64,000 nt of DNA from Cinnamomum chago (taxonomy: Eukaryota; Streptophyta; Magnoliopsida; Laurales; Lauraceae): assembly GCA_038049695.1 (NCBI GenBank), contig CP142453.1, forward strand, positions 21,332,001-21,396,000, in the 5' to 3' direction. Under the pieces are notes generated by a model that saw only the letters and a program-made list of their open reading frames with translations, was not told the origin of the DNA and did not search any database. This document shows, piece after piece, positions 33,417 through 56,447 of the stretch. The first letter of the stretch is position 1; every line of letters starts with the position of its first letter. The position numbers and the translations under genes were made by a program.

Positions 33417-36400
33417 CTTTTATAGAGGACAATTTGTACAACGTGATAAAATGGGCTACAAAGAGGAGAAATGTTCCACAGAGATTATAAGTTATGGAAT
33501 CTTTGTGACATAGCCTGAATGAAGTGGTGGATGTATTGGCAAACAAGGAGTGTATAGAGACACTAGTCTAATACTTATGGTTATGGAATCCTTGCGACAA
33601 AGACACCATCAACTAAGGATGGCTTTCTTAGCCAAAATGAGGTGGTGGATGTCTTGGCAAACAAAGAGTGGATAGAGACACTATGCTAATACTTTAAACT
33701 TCTTCTAGTTGAAACCAGTTAATTCTATTTATCAAAAGCTACATTCCACAGGCTCAAAGTCTTTTTCTGGTAATTTTTTTTCCTTTTTACATACTTGCAG
33801 TATAAATCTCTTATATTATATAGAATTACAAAAGAAAACAAAGACAATGCATCTTTTGCCAATCTTTTGTATGATCAATGATGCTCAATTATATAATTGT
33901 ATTCTTAAGCTCAATTATATGATTGTATTCTTCTATCCTTCTGGATGAATAGAATTATTTACCCAAAAACAAAAACACTGGGAAATACAAGAAGGCTATC
34001 AAATTAAACACTTGCAAAAAAACTGACTCAGAATGATAATAAATTCAAATTAATAAATTTATATACGCAAGAAAAATACTATATAAGGAAAATAAAAGAA
34101 AAAATATTGCATATTACATAATTTGTTAGTTCAAATATCAAATGTAAATGATCAAATATAAGTTTCAAATTACATTCAAGTCATCATTTTCAAATTGTTG
34201 ACTCCAACCCTCGTGCATAATTACTTAAAAATAAACATTAATTGTTCAAAATTGGATCTACCTATCAAATAATTTAGAATGTAAAGAACTTATTAAAATA
34301 AAATGACTTGGCCGAGTCTCCCTTGTATTTGACTCGGTCCTTCATCAAAACGAGATGACTCGGGAGGGTCAAGAGTAAGCTTGGGGAGTTTTCCAACCTT
34401 AGTACTCACACACACACCCAAGTCCCTCACCATCAGCGCTACAACCAGGGATTGTTTCCGTGGAAGTGAGGTGCCTCACCAACTGAGCTAAACTTGTACC
34501 CTAGAAGTATCGGTGCAGTAAGAAGTACTGATATAGTCATCATATCAGTCCAACATGGATAAGCTGGGCATGTACAAGTATTTGGGTATGATAGCCTTTA
34601 CATCTTAACTAATCCATTCTGGCTCTTGCATTGTCCTAAGTGTATAAAAAGACCACTTTCAAGATTTGTGGTGCCCTGATTAATTGGTTAAAGGGATAAG
34701 ACAGATGGTTCATTTCAAGACTCCATACTCTCCTTAAGGTTGGTTGCTTAATCCACATTTTCTTTAAGAATTTAAAGATTTCCAACTTAAAAGCTTCACA
34801 CTTAAAAAGGATCCTATATTTATGTATGCATATCAAATTACAATTCAGGCGTGTAGTCTACAAAGAATTTTTTTTTTTTAAAGACCAAACCAAAAAACCT
34901 AATAAGGATCCTACATTTATATAAGCATATCGTCTACCTTGTATCTGGGGCAACCTGGCAACGAAGACCAAACCAAAAGAGATTCCTTTACATCAGTAGC
35001 TTTAACCCAAATAGTAAGATAAGGAAGATACCTGCTTATATATCACTAAGGTTTGTGATTGAGAGGGGGACGGCTTGGGAATTGGCTCAGTCTAACCTGA
35101 TTTTTTGGTGAATACACCCATACCCAGACCCAAGCCAAATGAAACCCAGCCTGAATTGTAAATTCCCTACTCAAAGTACAATTCAGGTTGAGTAAGGTTG
35201 ACGTTGGTAGAGTTAGAAACCCAAATAACTAAGTTTGGTTTGCTTCCCAAAGGATATGAAATTTAGAAAATGTATCGTTATCCAGAAAAAATAGAAAATG
35301 AAATGAAAAGGTTGAATAGTAGATTTTTATATACTTTTGAGAAAAAGGTGAAAGCTATAAAAATATTTTATAATTAAACAAAATATGAAAATTTACAAAT
35401 AATGAAATAAAAAAAAAGGCAAAAGGAAAATTTTCTAAAATTTCAAAGATCATTGTAAAGGGAAAAGGTATGCAATATGCAATTCTATTTGTAACTAAAA
35501 AATTGTCATGATAAAGAAAATCCATGGAATAAAAGATATGAAAACCCGATGATGATAACTGAAAGACGAGTCAAATAAAACACTAATCATAATTAAATAC
35601 CTGGATTTTAATGTTTTAAAAGCGCGCAGAGAGACTACAATTTCAGCAATATAAGAAATTAGTTGAGAAAGAAATATAAATCATAGACACGATGAGAAAT
35701 AAGCTAAGAAGAAATGTAAAAAAAATAAAATAAAATTCTAGCAATGAGAAAGACAAATAAAAATAGAAATTGCAGAAAATAATAAGAACTCTAAAATAGG
35801 ATGAAAACGGAACACACAAAAAAGAGGTTAGATTTAATGTTTATTTTTTCATGATTTCTACTAGGATAGGTTAAAAATCTTAATGGGAGAAAGGCGGAAA
35901 AAAAAAGGGAAGTGATGACTTTCTTTTGAAATATGAAAAAAAATAGAAATAAGCACCAATGAAAAAGTTAAAGGGGAAAGACATCAAAATTTTGAAAAAG
36001 ATGAAAACTTCTAAAGGTGTTTAATTTATAGAATTTTATTTTGGAAGAGAAGGCATGGCGGAAAAGGTATTTTTATACCCTCTAGCAGTGATTGTTATTG
36101 TTCCTAACTTAATCAAAATTTTAAAATATACATTAAACTATTGAATTAAGATCTAAGTCTTCATCTTTTTGGAAAATAATAATGAAAAGGGGTTAAAAAA
36201 CCATAGACATGTCAAATGGTTTCATGTCCATGATCAAATCCCTCAAGTCTTCTTTGTCAAATTGACTGAATTGAACTTCAAGATGGATCCTTGAGGTTTC
36301 ATAACTATGTTTTAGATATCTAAGCTTGGTCTCCATGAGTGTTGAATTCTTCCCCTAGGCAGTTTCTTATCTTTTTTCGAATGATTCCCCCTTTCACCCA

Positions 36401-39204
36401 TTTGGTGAAGCTCATAACACTAAACTTTTTCCCTCAATAATCAAAGATTAGTTTGAACAATGAAAGTTATTACAAATATTTAATTTTGCTTGCTAAATAA
36501 TTTAGAAAACTAACACTTTTGGCAAGGAAAAGAAGAAAAGATGGGAATATAAAAAATAAGTAAATATATAACAATAGCATGATGCATGGTAGCTTCCAGT
36601 ATATGGCTCTTATACTGTTTAGTAGCAATCTTTCATAAAATATAGTCACCATTAGAAAACGGAAAATAATAATAACAACAACATCCTATGGAGATAGAAT
36701 ATGGGATAGAGATATGGAGTGCGATACAAAATTTATTTTCTTTTACAAGTAATATGATAAAAAAAAAGATATAGAAAGTGCAAAAGAAATTTAGGAACTA
36801 AAAAATTCAGAATCCCAAGCGTACCCATTCTTGTCTACTATACATGCAAAAAAAAAAAAAAAGTTCATGTTCATCATATCGAGGAGAGAGAGGCTATATC
36901 AATGTCCAAGAGACAATCTCTATGGGATTTGAAAGAGGAACAACATGTGGAGCATCATAGATTAGTGCCAAGAGAAACAAATTATTGTACAAAAATAGAA
37001 AAAAGTCGATTAGTGTTTACATATGGAAAGAACGTTATTCAGAATGGTAATCCCGGATACAGAAATAGTAATACAATATTAATAGGAGATTTGGTATAAA
37101 TAAGCCATATGAGATGAAAATTTTACTTAAACTAATTGTTAGCTAAATTTATGGGATAGTGGAAACATTTGAGGTTATTTTTCGGAACAGTCAGGTTCTT
37201 CATATGCAGGAACAGACTCGCTTGGGGCCCACCTGTAAGTGTGACAATTATGGAAGGTATAAGGTTACAATAGTCTCTTCATGACCTACTTAGCTGCGAA
37301 AAATGAGCAAGAGGGGTCTAGATTGATAATAGGGCGAACCAGGAGTACCCCACAAGCTATCCGAGTTAGGGGATGGACTGGCTGTTCCTAAAATTTCCGT
37401 GAGATTTTAAGTTCTAATGCCCCAATTTGGCATGATATGGTTAGGAGACACTATGAATCTGGCAAGGACACAGATTTTACTCATAAAAAAAGAAGTATAG
37501 TTATGATAGACATGATAAGTTGCCTAATTTGGAGTTCTGGGTAGCATAGGTTTTAAGTAGGGTGATTAATTGCTATATTTAAGAGATATAGGATACATTT
37601 GAAATAAGAGGAGGTGTTTGAGAAAAGGGGAGTTAATGAAAAAAATGAGGTGTTGTTTTCATATTTTAGGGACCTTAATAAAGGAGTTTATGCCTTTATG
37701 GTATTAGAAAAGAGTCCACTTATAGAAGATTGACATGTTTCCCTTGTAAGAGGACATGAGTCACACATTGAAGTAACTTTTTCACACTGTTTAGGATGTA
37801 ATAGATATAATATATTATACCATACACGTGCATATGTCTGCGGATAACTCGGACACCAGACTTAAATCCAAGTATCTGACCCAATCCGAATTCCATATGA
37901 TTTCCAAAAATCTAGACTTAAACCCAAGCCATATTTGGACAAGTTCAACTTTAATTCACTTTTCGGCTACTGGAGCCACCCAGATTCTAGTTTGGCCCCA
38001 CACAGGATGTGCCCTTATATGGGTTCCCAGATGAAGATGTTGTCCATAAGAGTTAGAATGTTGTCCAATTAGATTTAGGATTTTTATTCACTAGTTATGT
38101 CATTAGTTTTTTTAATTTGATTTAAGAGTTGTAATTAGGATTAGGTTTCCAATTTCATTAGGATTCTTATTTTATTTCCTAAATTAGGTTATTAGGTTTC
38201 TAAACCATCAAGACTTCTTTTCTTATTTATATGCATTGTAAGAGATTTATTTCTCAAAGAGTTGATTAATTGAATTGGGTTTTCCCATTGAAGCGCGTCC
38301 TCATTTTTGTCTCTACGGAGACTTATTGAAGTGTCCGCGGACACATGGTTCGGCACTGTCCCACAAACCCTAACCCTAGGGCCTGCATCAATCTAGTTGA
38401 TTTCAATTGCTTGGATCTCATTTATATCAACTTATCAAGTCTTCTTTCATAGATTTTTTTTTCTGATGGTACTATTGTTTATTTTCAGTACTTAACTGAA
38501 TCTAACAGCAGCACATTTCTATAGCAATTATCTAAACTGAAAACTATTGGATAAAGAGCTAACCAAATGAGTGTGCGGACGAACTTGTGCTAGTGGTTGG
38601 ATTAAGAGCTTAGAAGTAGATGCGTTTTTGATAAATCGAACCATGCATCTACATGCTGGTCAAGTGCTTTCATTTCATATGAATCTTATAGTTATATCTA
38701 CCCTACTACCCAAACAAACAAACAAATAAATACATTGTAGGTTAAAATGGGAGCCGCCCTACCAACCATATGGACAAACAAACAAATATGGAGAAACAAA
38801 TACATTGTAGCTACTATCCATACAAACAAAAACAAATAATGGTTATTACTATCCATAGAGACAAACAAACAAATAAATGGTAGGTGATAGCAAGTACTAG
38901 TAACTAAGTGTCTTGTTCCATTTAGTGGGTTGGATTAACAAAAGGTGAATTCTAGCTACTTGCTAGTAATTGGTAACTTTATTATAGGTGACGACAAAGA
39001 GCATTCCAAATTCATAAATTAAACACCCATACACCGCTCATCAGTAGGGCCCAACCTGATTAAGGTGACAGAAAAGCTCTCATATCTTTGATTGAAACAG
39101 GAAGGTAGGAACAAAACAACAGTCGAAAGTACAACAACATTTAAAAAAAGGGTGAAATTGAAAGCATAAAATACTCAAAAATGATAATGTAGGAACACAG
39201 GTGC

Positions 39205-39238
<34 letters not shown>

Positions 39239-41049
39239 GTGCATCACTTCAGGTTGCTGGAAAGTATTGGGGAGAGGAGAGAGATGGCTGGAGACGTGAG
39301 TTATTTCAGGTTCATGTATTTGGCTTTGGAGTTGTTCCGAGAAAAGAAAAACAATATTTAATTGTTCTGGAGATTCTGTTCCAACGGAGTCTACTTACGT
39401 GGATTGTGCTGCCCAGAACAAATTTGGAAACGGTTAATCAACCTATCCAAACACGAGTCTTTTGTTATTGTCCTGTGGGAACCCGAGATCATCCCCAAAG
39501 ACTGATGCCAAACATGCCCCATTCTCCTCAAAACCCTCCATGATTGGCCCAGCACAATTACAGTAATTATCTTTCATCCCTAATTTCAAGTAAGAAACCC
39601 AAGTCCATCAATAGAATTTAAACCCAATGAAGCCTGAATTGCCATGACCTGCTTTAGATTGATGAAAAGAGGGACCCTCTTTGATAATGCCATAATGGAG
39701 ACAAGAGTCCATAGTGCAGTTGGGAGGGTGCTCGGTGTTGCAAGCACGGCGTTGTGGGTTCGAGTCATATTTCCATTAAAATGATAATAATCATAATAAT
39801 TCTGCTATGTAGGGCATTCAAACCATTTCTAAGAACGTTAATTAAATGGATACTTGTTTCTAGGCCGAATATTCTTTAACTATAATGCATGTTAGTCATC
39901 AAGTGTTACATCATGGGAAATACGTAAGCCGCATACGTATATGCATGTACTTGGGTAGTTTCCTTGTATAGAGTTGCATGCCTTAATTTACACATGAGGT
40001 TTTTAATGCGTCGTATAAGATGATAGAGAGAAACTGCAGTCATCTTCTCCATGCACTCTTTTATCAAAAAATTTCAGGGGCGGTCGGACAATTCCTAAGC
40101 CGAGCAGTCCAGCCTATGGGCCCCACCTGGCCCCTCTATGATCAATCAAAGCCCTTCACACTAAATTCCACAAACTCCCCAGCTCTCCCCTTCCAGTTTT
40201 GAGTTAGCACTGACCAAGTTTGGTACTAATCAACGTTGCATAGGCCCTTCAATTCATCATGCAAAATCTGACACCCACCAGACTTCATCTAACATAGCAT
40301 TTTGGCACCCATCAAAACTTCAATTGACCAAATGATTCCTTTTCACCACACACACAGGTAGGTGAAGGTCATAAGGAAACCTTTCAAGCCCCAATCATCT
40401 ATGATTGTCATGCTTACAGCTGTGGCCTAACAGGCGGAAGGGTTCCTAACTCAGACCTTCCTGAAAACGACTATATCAGAAATGAACCCTTTCGGATAGT
40501 AAATCCCGTGTGTAGTGTAGCCTCCCCCTTACGAAGAAGAGATTGTTTAGTGATTTCTCCTGGAATCACCCAACATCAAAATCATTGACTATGCTATCTC
40601 CTCAAGTCTCCAAACGAGAATCCCCATACCTCTATCTTTCCGCACAATCTCATTTGAATGTTCACGGTTATTGGCTGCGAGAAGTTCGGATTTTTATCAC
40701 AAGGGCAGTCTCACGAATGCATGCATCAACATAAAACAATATAAAAAACCCTAATTTCAGTTGTGGGAATGGAGAAAACCCTAAAGCTCACCTGAATGCT
40801 GAAATCCCCATCCATGGAGACGTTGTGGGACTCCTCAGAAGCGAAGCGAAGGAGATCGTCGGGCACGCGGACGCCTTCGAGCATCATCTGTCGCTCCTTG
40901 CGATCGAGATCGGAGGCGAGAGCGGCCAGATCGAACTCGGAGAAGAAGGGTCCCTGCAGGACCGTGTTCACGCAGTGAACAGCGCACAGCTTCGATTCCT
41001 GGACCTCGTGATACAGCATTCCGCCATTGCTCCTGCTACCTTCTTCCAT
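32111..41049 (-). CDS. ATXN3: Ataxin-3 homologue, Josephin-domain deubiquitinase
   Basis: This is a complete two-exon gene: 41049..40792 (86 codons, phase 0) and 32668..32111 (185 codons plus stop), 271 residues in all. The Josephin domain covers about residues 10-195. The likely catalytic residues are Cys22 (ESKLCAVHCVNTVLQG), His127 (CHLQDHWFCIRK) and Asn140 (GEWYNFDSL), matching the Cys-His-Asn triad of ataxin-3. The junction FSIQ/VLEKALEVW falls inside the conserved helix, which confirms the splice. Near the C-terminus DLTAAIAASL resembles a ubiquitin-interacting motif. There is no polyglutamine tract. The family trims ubiquitin chains and works in proteasomal quality control and transcription, in nucleus and cytosol. 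The 5' leader is rich in GA (CT on plus, 41043-41090). An 8.1-kb intron full of repeats splits the catalytic domain. Confidence 0.95.
32934..33053. mobile_element. hAT-like MITE, 120 bp
   Basis: The left end CTATGATGCACGGATAC and the reverse-complemented right end CTATGATGCCCGAATAC match at 15 of 17 positions. An exact 8-bp duplication, CCCATGAG, flanks it at 32926-32933 and 33054-33061. The interior is short and GC-rich with no ORF. Confidence 0.85.
33387..33411. repeat. (CT)n microsatellite
   Basis: This is an uninterrupted CT tract in the ataxin-3 intron. The short ORFs that cross it are artefacts. Confidence 0.9.
33480..33970 (+). mobile_element. LINE tail with internally duplicated RNase H C-terminus
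   Basis: The plus strand carries a typical LINE RNase H ending, NEVVDVLANKEWIETLC then stop, at about 33635-33690. A diverged direct copy lies upstream at about 33500-33560 (GAAGTGGTGGATGTATTGG against GAGGTGGTGGATGTCTTGG). A 3' UTR-like stretch with GAATAGAATTATTTACCC ends in A-rich sequence near 33970. Confidence 0.55.
34432..34490 (-). mobile_element. SINE-like fragment with tRNA A box
   Basis: On the minus strand TAGCTCAGTTGG (34490-34479) is a perfect tRNA/SINE A box, followed by CACTTCCACGGAAACAATCC and a weak B box. This arrangement is common in plant tRNA-derived SINEs. Boundaries are unclear. Confidence 0.45.
38035..38390 (+). mobile_element. LTR-like remnant (possible solo LTR)
   Basis: The stretch starts TGTTGTCC, passes through TA-rich TTTAGGATT/TTATTTATATGCATTG sequence and ends GGGCCTGCATCA, the usual composition and end of a plant Ty3-type LTR. 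I found no partner LTR and no clear target duplication. Confidence 0.3.
39712..39767 (+). mobile_element. tRNA-like SINE head
   Basis: TAGTGCAGTTGG (39712-39723) matches an A box and GGTTCGAGTCA (39757-39767) matches a B box at a suitable distance. The sequence between and outside does not fold into a convincing tRNA, so a SINE or a decayed tRNA copy is more likely than a functional tRNA gene. Confidence 0.45.
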
Positions 41050-41251
41050 CTCTCTTTCTATCTCTGTCTCTCTCTATCTCTATCTCGCAAGAAAGCAATC
41101 TGAGTCTCTCGTTGTTTCTGTCTTCCCTTTGAAGGGAAGTAATATGTATGTATGTGGGAAACAAAGAAGGGACAAATGCAGACCCCCTAATTAAAATCTC
41201 TTGCCAGGCTGCTGTTGGAAGACACTTGGACCAGGAGGCAATGTGGTGTTT

Positions 41252-43298
41252 GCCAAAATCCACAAGGCCCATGGTTTTTGGGCCACTGATTTGTTAAATG
41301 TAAATAGAACCCTAACTTTCAAAAGTATTTGTCAAATGGGAGAAAGGAATGGATCCTTTTTTTTCTTTTCACTTTTGTTTTAGGGCACTTCAAAAAATGG
41401 TATTTTATGTGCACTTCATAGTGGGGCCCACTTGATCACCCAAGCGGATGGACCCGACCGTTAGGATTCCTTTGAATTATAATAATCCCACAATTATACA
41501 CTCATCTGAATCAAATAGACCGCTGTACACCAATACTGAATGATGAAAACTTTTGGACCTTTGACCAAGGAATTAGGATGATCACATGAGCTCTCGTTGT
41601 GATACATACTAGTAGTCCCACTTAAAAGCTTTGTAGGCCTCATAGTGCACACCACACATACGTGATAAGGACCCCACTTCAAAAAAAACTCTAGACATGC
41701 ATAGAATAACACTACATAGTAACTATATAAAAGATAATTAGGGCAGAATAACATTACATTGTAACTATATAAAGATAATTAGGGTATATGTTAGCAACAC
41801 TCTACTGAAATTGTAGATGTCCATGTAAGTAGTTTATGCTTCTCATGGGAAGGAAAGATGTACCTTTCCACCGGAATGGTTGTGTTTGGTATTGTGTCAT
41901 TTGGATGTTCTCATCATGTTCCTATAAGATGAGATTATGGAAAGCTGTAAATCATTTTTTGAGAAACAACTTGCTGGCACAATTATTTCATACTTATCTC
42001 TTGCCTTTTGCCTTTTAAAGAATGTTATTTAAAGATTCTAAATCCTCTCACTTATCTTAAAGGTATGCCTTATGTTCATAATCTTAAAAAAGGTGGCCCC
42101 TACTTTATAATTCATAAAGGTGGGTCATATGGTCACAATCACAAAATACAGGCCCATATTATAATTCCTATAATGGGGGGACCACATTAATTGTAAGGCC
42201 CCATGTTCTAATTTCTAAAGTGGGTATCACCTTATAATTGATAAAGGTGGGCCTTGTGTCCATAATCACAGAAGAGGTGACCCCAGTTAATAATTCTTAA
42301 AGGTTGGTCACATGGTCACAATCTCAAAAGGTAGAGTCACATTGTAAATCTTATGAATGTGGACCCTATATTCTAATTTGTAAATGTGCATGTAACATTT
42401 TAATTTCTAAAGATTAGTCCCATATTTACATTCATAAAAGATGACCCCGCATTATAAATCCTATTAAGGTGGGCCCACATAGTAAAACATATGAATATGG
42501 GCCCCATGCTCAAATTTTTAATGATGGCTACCACATTGTAATTTCAACGGGTAAGTTCTAATACTTTATCTCATGTGTAGGCCCAACAAATGTTTTAGAT
42601 GGGCCTGCCATGTGAGCTACACAAGAACGACAAGAATATCCACTCTGATACCCATCTAAGTTACCATGTACCAACCCAAATTCGTCAAACCTATTACTTA
42701 GGATACCATGTACCAATCCAAAATGTTAAGTTAATAGGTGTAAGGCTCAAATAGGTACATGAAGCCCTATTAAATCCGTTACTTAGACGATGTGGGATGT
42801 GAGACTTTCCCAATATAGTCTCGCCACAATCTGATTGATCTAAGCACAAAATTAAGAACAACATAAGAATGATGCCAAACGTGCCTTGCGTTGCGTCACA
42901 AGCTGTCTTATGCACAATGAATTTTGATAGGAATGACTTCCCAAATATCATCATTACATGTCTCATATGCATCTTCACCTTAGCCCTTCACCCTTCACTC
43001 TTTTAGTATTCATTCCATGAAATCTATACTTTAATATGAATTTTTAGGAATTTGATAAAAAGTAGCGAAACAGACCCTAGAACTCATTGATTCAATCACT
43101 TCTCTCTCTCTCTCTCTCTCTTTTATATATATATAGGGAAATATTCAAGTGAGAAACTTTTTTGGGGAGATTTCAAGTACAAAAGGGCTTTTGTACTCGA
43201 AGGGAGTACACCCTTTTGTACTTGAAACCTCCCCAAAAAGGGAGTCCCTTACCCACATGGTGAGGGAATCCCTCACTTACCCCCATATATATATATAT
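41252..43298 (+). repeat. 2-kb repeat, copy 1
   Basis: From GCCAAAATCCACAAGG to a terminal (TA)n tract, this sequence is repeated at 56886-58956 in the same orientation, with scattered substitutions and small indels. By eye identity is roughly 95%. The middle (about 42060-42560) is a series of degenerate units of about 40-45 bases, each with an ATAATTCATAAAGGTGGGCC-like core. No coding potential is seen. The right end holds a hairpin MITE. Confidence 0.85.
43136..43284. mobile_element. Foldback MITE at a (TA)n site, copy 1
   Basis: The arms GATTTCAAGTACAAAAGGG and CCCTTTTGTACTTGAAACC are complementary, and the whole element sits between two TATATA tracts. Compared with the copy at 58743-58916, about 20 bases of the left arm are missing. 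TA flanks are suggestive of a Stowaway/mariner-type MITE, but the simple repeats hide the target site. Confidence 0.55.
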
Positions 43299-43578
43299 TG
43301 ACCTTTCCAATCCAATGATGGTGATGGAATTAAAACTTAGATCTATATAGCCTATTATGGCCAGACACATCTCTTTTGAATGGTTAGGACCTTCACATGT
43401 TAAGCCTAAACTACTCTATAACTTGAGCTTATTTCACCTTATCATTGACATTAACTTTAACCATAGAGGACTCATTCATTTACAAGTTCAAAACAAAAAC
43501 TGCCTGTCAATTATGCTACTAACTTTCATGAAGTCAAATCAAACTATGAAAGACAAGAAAGAAGGCAGCAATGCCCTG

Positions 43579-43584
43579 TTTATT
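43579..43584 (-). terminator. Candidate polyadenylation signal of the subtilase gene
   Basis: AATAAA on the minus strand (TTTATT on plus) lies about 107 bases after the stop codon of the subtilase gene, a typical plant distance. Confidence 0.4.
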
Positions 43585-43690
43585 GAAACCCATAACTAAT
43601 GTTCCACATTACAATACTAACCAATACACATTGACATATGGTCAGAACTTCATCTGGGTCTGAATCCCACTGAGAGGTCGACAGTCGACT

Positions 43691-54198
<10,508 letters not shown>

Positions 54199-54257
54199 TG
54201 AAGAAACACAACACAAGGTATGTAAGTTTGTGCAATGCAATGCACATGCATACATGA

Positions 54258-54267
54258 CTTTATATAG
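54258..54267 (-). promoter_or_regulatory. TATA box of the subtilase gene
   Basis: The minus strand reads CTATATAAAG about 60-70 bases upstream of the ATG at 54198. This is the expected spacing for a TATA box with a short 5' UTR. Confidence 0.6.
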
Positions 54268-55058
54268 AGGAAGAAGCTCACCATTGGGACCTTAGCATCT
54301 CTTGTATTAGTCGCTGACAAAAGATATGTCGCCAAAGCCGGTTTATGAGTTGTTAATGCTCGGCAAAGTATTGCCAATTATTTAATTAAATACACATTTC
54401 TCCTCTCCTATGCTGAGAACAAGAACGCTTTTATCACTCCCCCTTTGTATTAAATACCAATTTCTGCTCTGCTCTCCAATGTTGTTTTGTATGAGCATGT
54501 GCGGCGTTTAGCTTATGGACGGACCCATGTCACCACCTTGTTATAGTGCTTTCAGTTACTCATGAGCAGTTTAAAGGAACATTTTTGTAACTGTTTTTCG
54601 AAAAAAATTAAATAGGAAAAGCATGGTTTTTTGGCGGAAAATATTTTTCATCGTTTAATGCAGACACTCTAATGTAATAAAAAGTATAAAAAGCAGTGTA
54701 ATTTTCCATAATGTATAGATAACTACATCTAATGAGATAGGTAAGGCAGTTTTTATTTTTTTTTTCCGTAGAAAAGTAAAAGTCTGATTAGGAATCATAT
54801 TTCTTCGAACACTAAACAAACATGCCCTAAAACGAGTTTGAAACCTGAAACCACCATCTTCCCCTCCATGTCTTCTCCCCTCCTTTGAGTGGGAGGAGTC
54901 ATGGCGAGGAGATCTGGTCCGCTCATGCAATGCAAATGCACTAGATGGATAGCTGTAGGAGCAAATGTCTATAGAAAAACTCTTTAAAGAAAAGAAAATA
55001 AAAGACTAAAGAAGAGGGACTTGAAGCAAGGGGAGAAAGAGTTTCCGCACTACATAGC

Positions 55059-55371
55059 CTATTTGTTTGGAGGGTTTCTTTTATAATAAAGTGCTAATAT
55101 TGGGAAATTTTTATGCTAGCATTTGATCAAATATTGAGAGCATTTTGAATTTCTCATTCGAATGCTAGAGTTTAGAATCTTAAAAATCAAACGTCCTAAA
55201 AAGTCACTTTTTGACATCAAAATTCTCAAATTTCCAGCTTCTTTGAGCATCTTGGGAACCACTTGGGGGATAGCATTCCCGAGAACTCATAACTCTTAAC
55301 TCTTCAAAAAAAAAAATTAACTCTTCAAAAAAAAAAAAGAATTGTAAGAATTCCTCTAACCAAATGGCCCC
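55059..55371. mobile_element. MITE-like element
   Basis: The left end GCCTATTTGTTTGGAGG and the reverse-complemented right end GGCCATTTGGTTAGAGG form an imperfect terminal inverted repeat around about 300 bases of AT-rich, non-coding sequence. The target duplication is unclear. A 24-bp phrase ending in an A-run is duplicated near 55307-55341. Confidence 0.45.
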
Positions 55372-56447
55372 TATATTTACATTGAATGGGGAAACTGTTC
55401 TCAAAATATAATACCCACTGCTCTGTTTTATTGGAAGAACCGGTGGGCTTTTCAAAGAGGAGTGAAAATAGAATTCAGAGCAAGAGAAATTGTCTATATC
55501 TTCATAACTCCAAGTGGAGCCCTTCATATACTGAAAGATAAAGGGAATCACAACCTTTTCCATTCACCATTCACCCTCTTGTTCTGATCCCTTTCAACAA
55601 AATTTTTTGTAAGATATAATTTGGAACCAACAGAAAAAAATATGAAAGTTTTGAAAATTCGGTTACAGAACTGTGTGTCTAAGAGAGAGAACAATTAACT
55701 GTTCTATTTGGAGCCAAGAAACAAAAGATCCCATCTTTCCTTTACATCCAGATGAATACCCAAACTCTTGAACGTAGCATAAAAGCTTAGAGAATTTTAT
55801 TGGTGACACTGGCACGGGGTTAAACATTCACAAGTCATTTTCCTGAGGCCATTCTCCAATGGCCTGCCTTGTAAGTTGTAATGCCACTAATAAGCTTCAC
55901 AATAAGTTATAACTAGCACAAAAACCGTACTAATTATGGGTACGTATGAAAGGTCGAATTCTATGTACGTTGGAAACGAAAAAAAATGAGAGACCATGAG
56001 TGGGGGAAGTATATAGTGGAAAGTGGAGAGAGACTATGTTAGCACTTGTATAAGCCTAAAATAACTTCGGTCAAAATTAAAAAGCATTTTCAAAATTAGA
56101 TTCAAAACCTTCCGACTGACTAAATATATTAGATAATAGTGCATAAGCAAACATAAAGAGTTATATGCTGGTCAGGGTCCGCCGGCTAGAACCTATACAA
56201 ATTTGGTGCCGGACCCGTTTTATCAATATGATCCTAAATTCGGCCTTGGATCATGTTCTATTTATGAATTGAAATTTAAAATAGGTTCCAAACCGAAACC
56301 TTCTGATAATTGAAGAATCAAACACCCTTTTGCATCCTGACTCGATTTTCTACGGGTTAAAACCTTTGGATAATCAGAAAATCGGATACCACTTTACATC
56401 CCGGCATAAGTTAAAGACGACGACAACCATGGGCCTGGGCCGGTCCT

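Larger units (their letters stand above)
32669..40791 (-). other. 8.1-kb intron of the ataxin-3 gene
   Basis: No additional exon is needed, since the protein is continuous across the junction. The intron contains a 120-bp hAT MITE, a LINE tail with an internal duplication, a (CT)n tract at 33387-33411, SINE-like tRNA boxes near 34432-34490 (minus) and 39712-39767 (plus), and an LTR-like stretch at about 38035-38390. Near 38700-38890 AAACAAACAAATAAATACATTGTAG-type phrases are repeated. An AT/TA-AG tract lies at 39209-39237. The block 34900-37700 is very A-rich with nothing recognisable. Confidence 0.6.
41050..43690. other. Intergenic region upstream of ataxin-3 and downstream of the subtilase
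   Basis: The first 200 bases are the ataxin-3 promoter and leader, with CT-rich sequence at 41043-41090. Nearly all the rest (41252-43298) is copy 1 of a two-copy 2-kb repeat. I found no gene. Confidence 0.6.
54199..56447. other. Intergenic region upstream of the subtilase
   Basis: The first 100-200 bases are the subtilase promoter. A MITE-like element lies at about 55059-55371. The remainder, including an ACCGAAACC/CGGATACC phrase stretch near 56160-56410 typical of degenerate plant transposon ends, shows no gene. Confidence 0.5.

Noticed and set aside
36902-37099. Organelle-derived insertion or gene
   Set aside because: The ORF suggested a plastid or mitochondrial fragment at first glance, but no recognisable organelle protein or RNA is present.
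39700-39780. Functional tRNA gene
   Set aside because: A and B boxes are good, but acceptor and anticodon stems do not pair convincingly.
40825-41103. 92-codon plus-strand ORF
   Set aside because: It is antisense to the Josephin first exon, whose frame carries the conserved motif.
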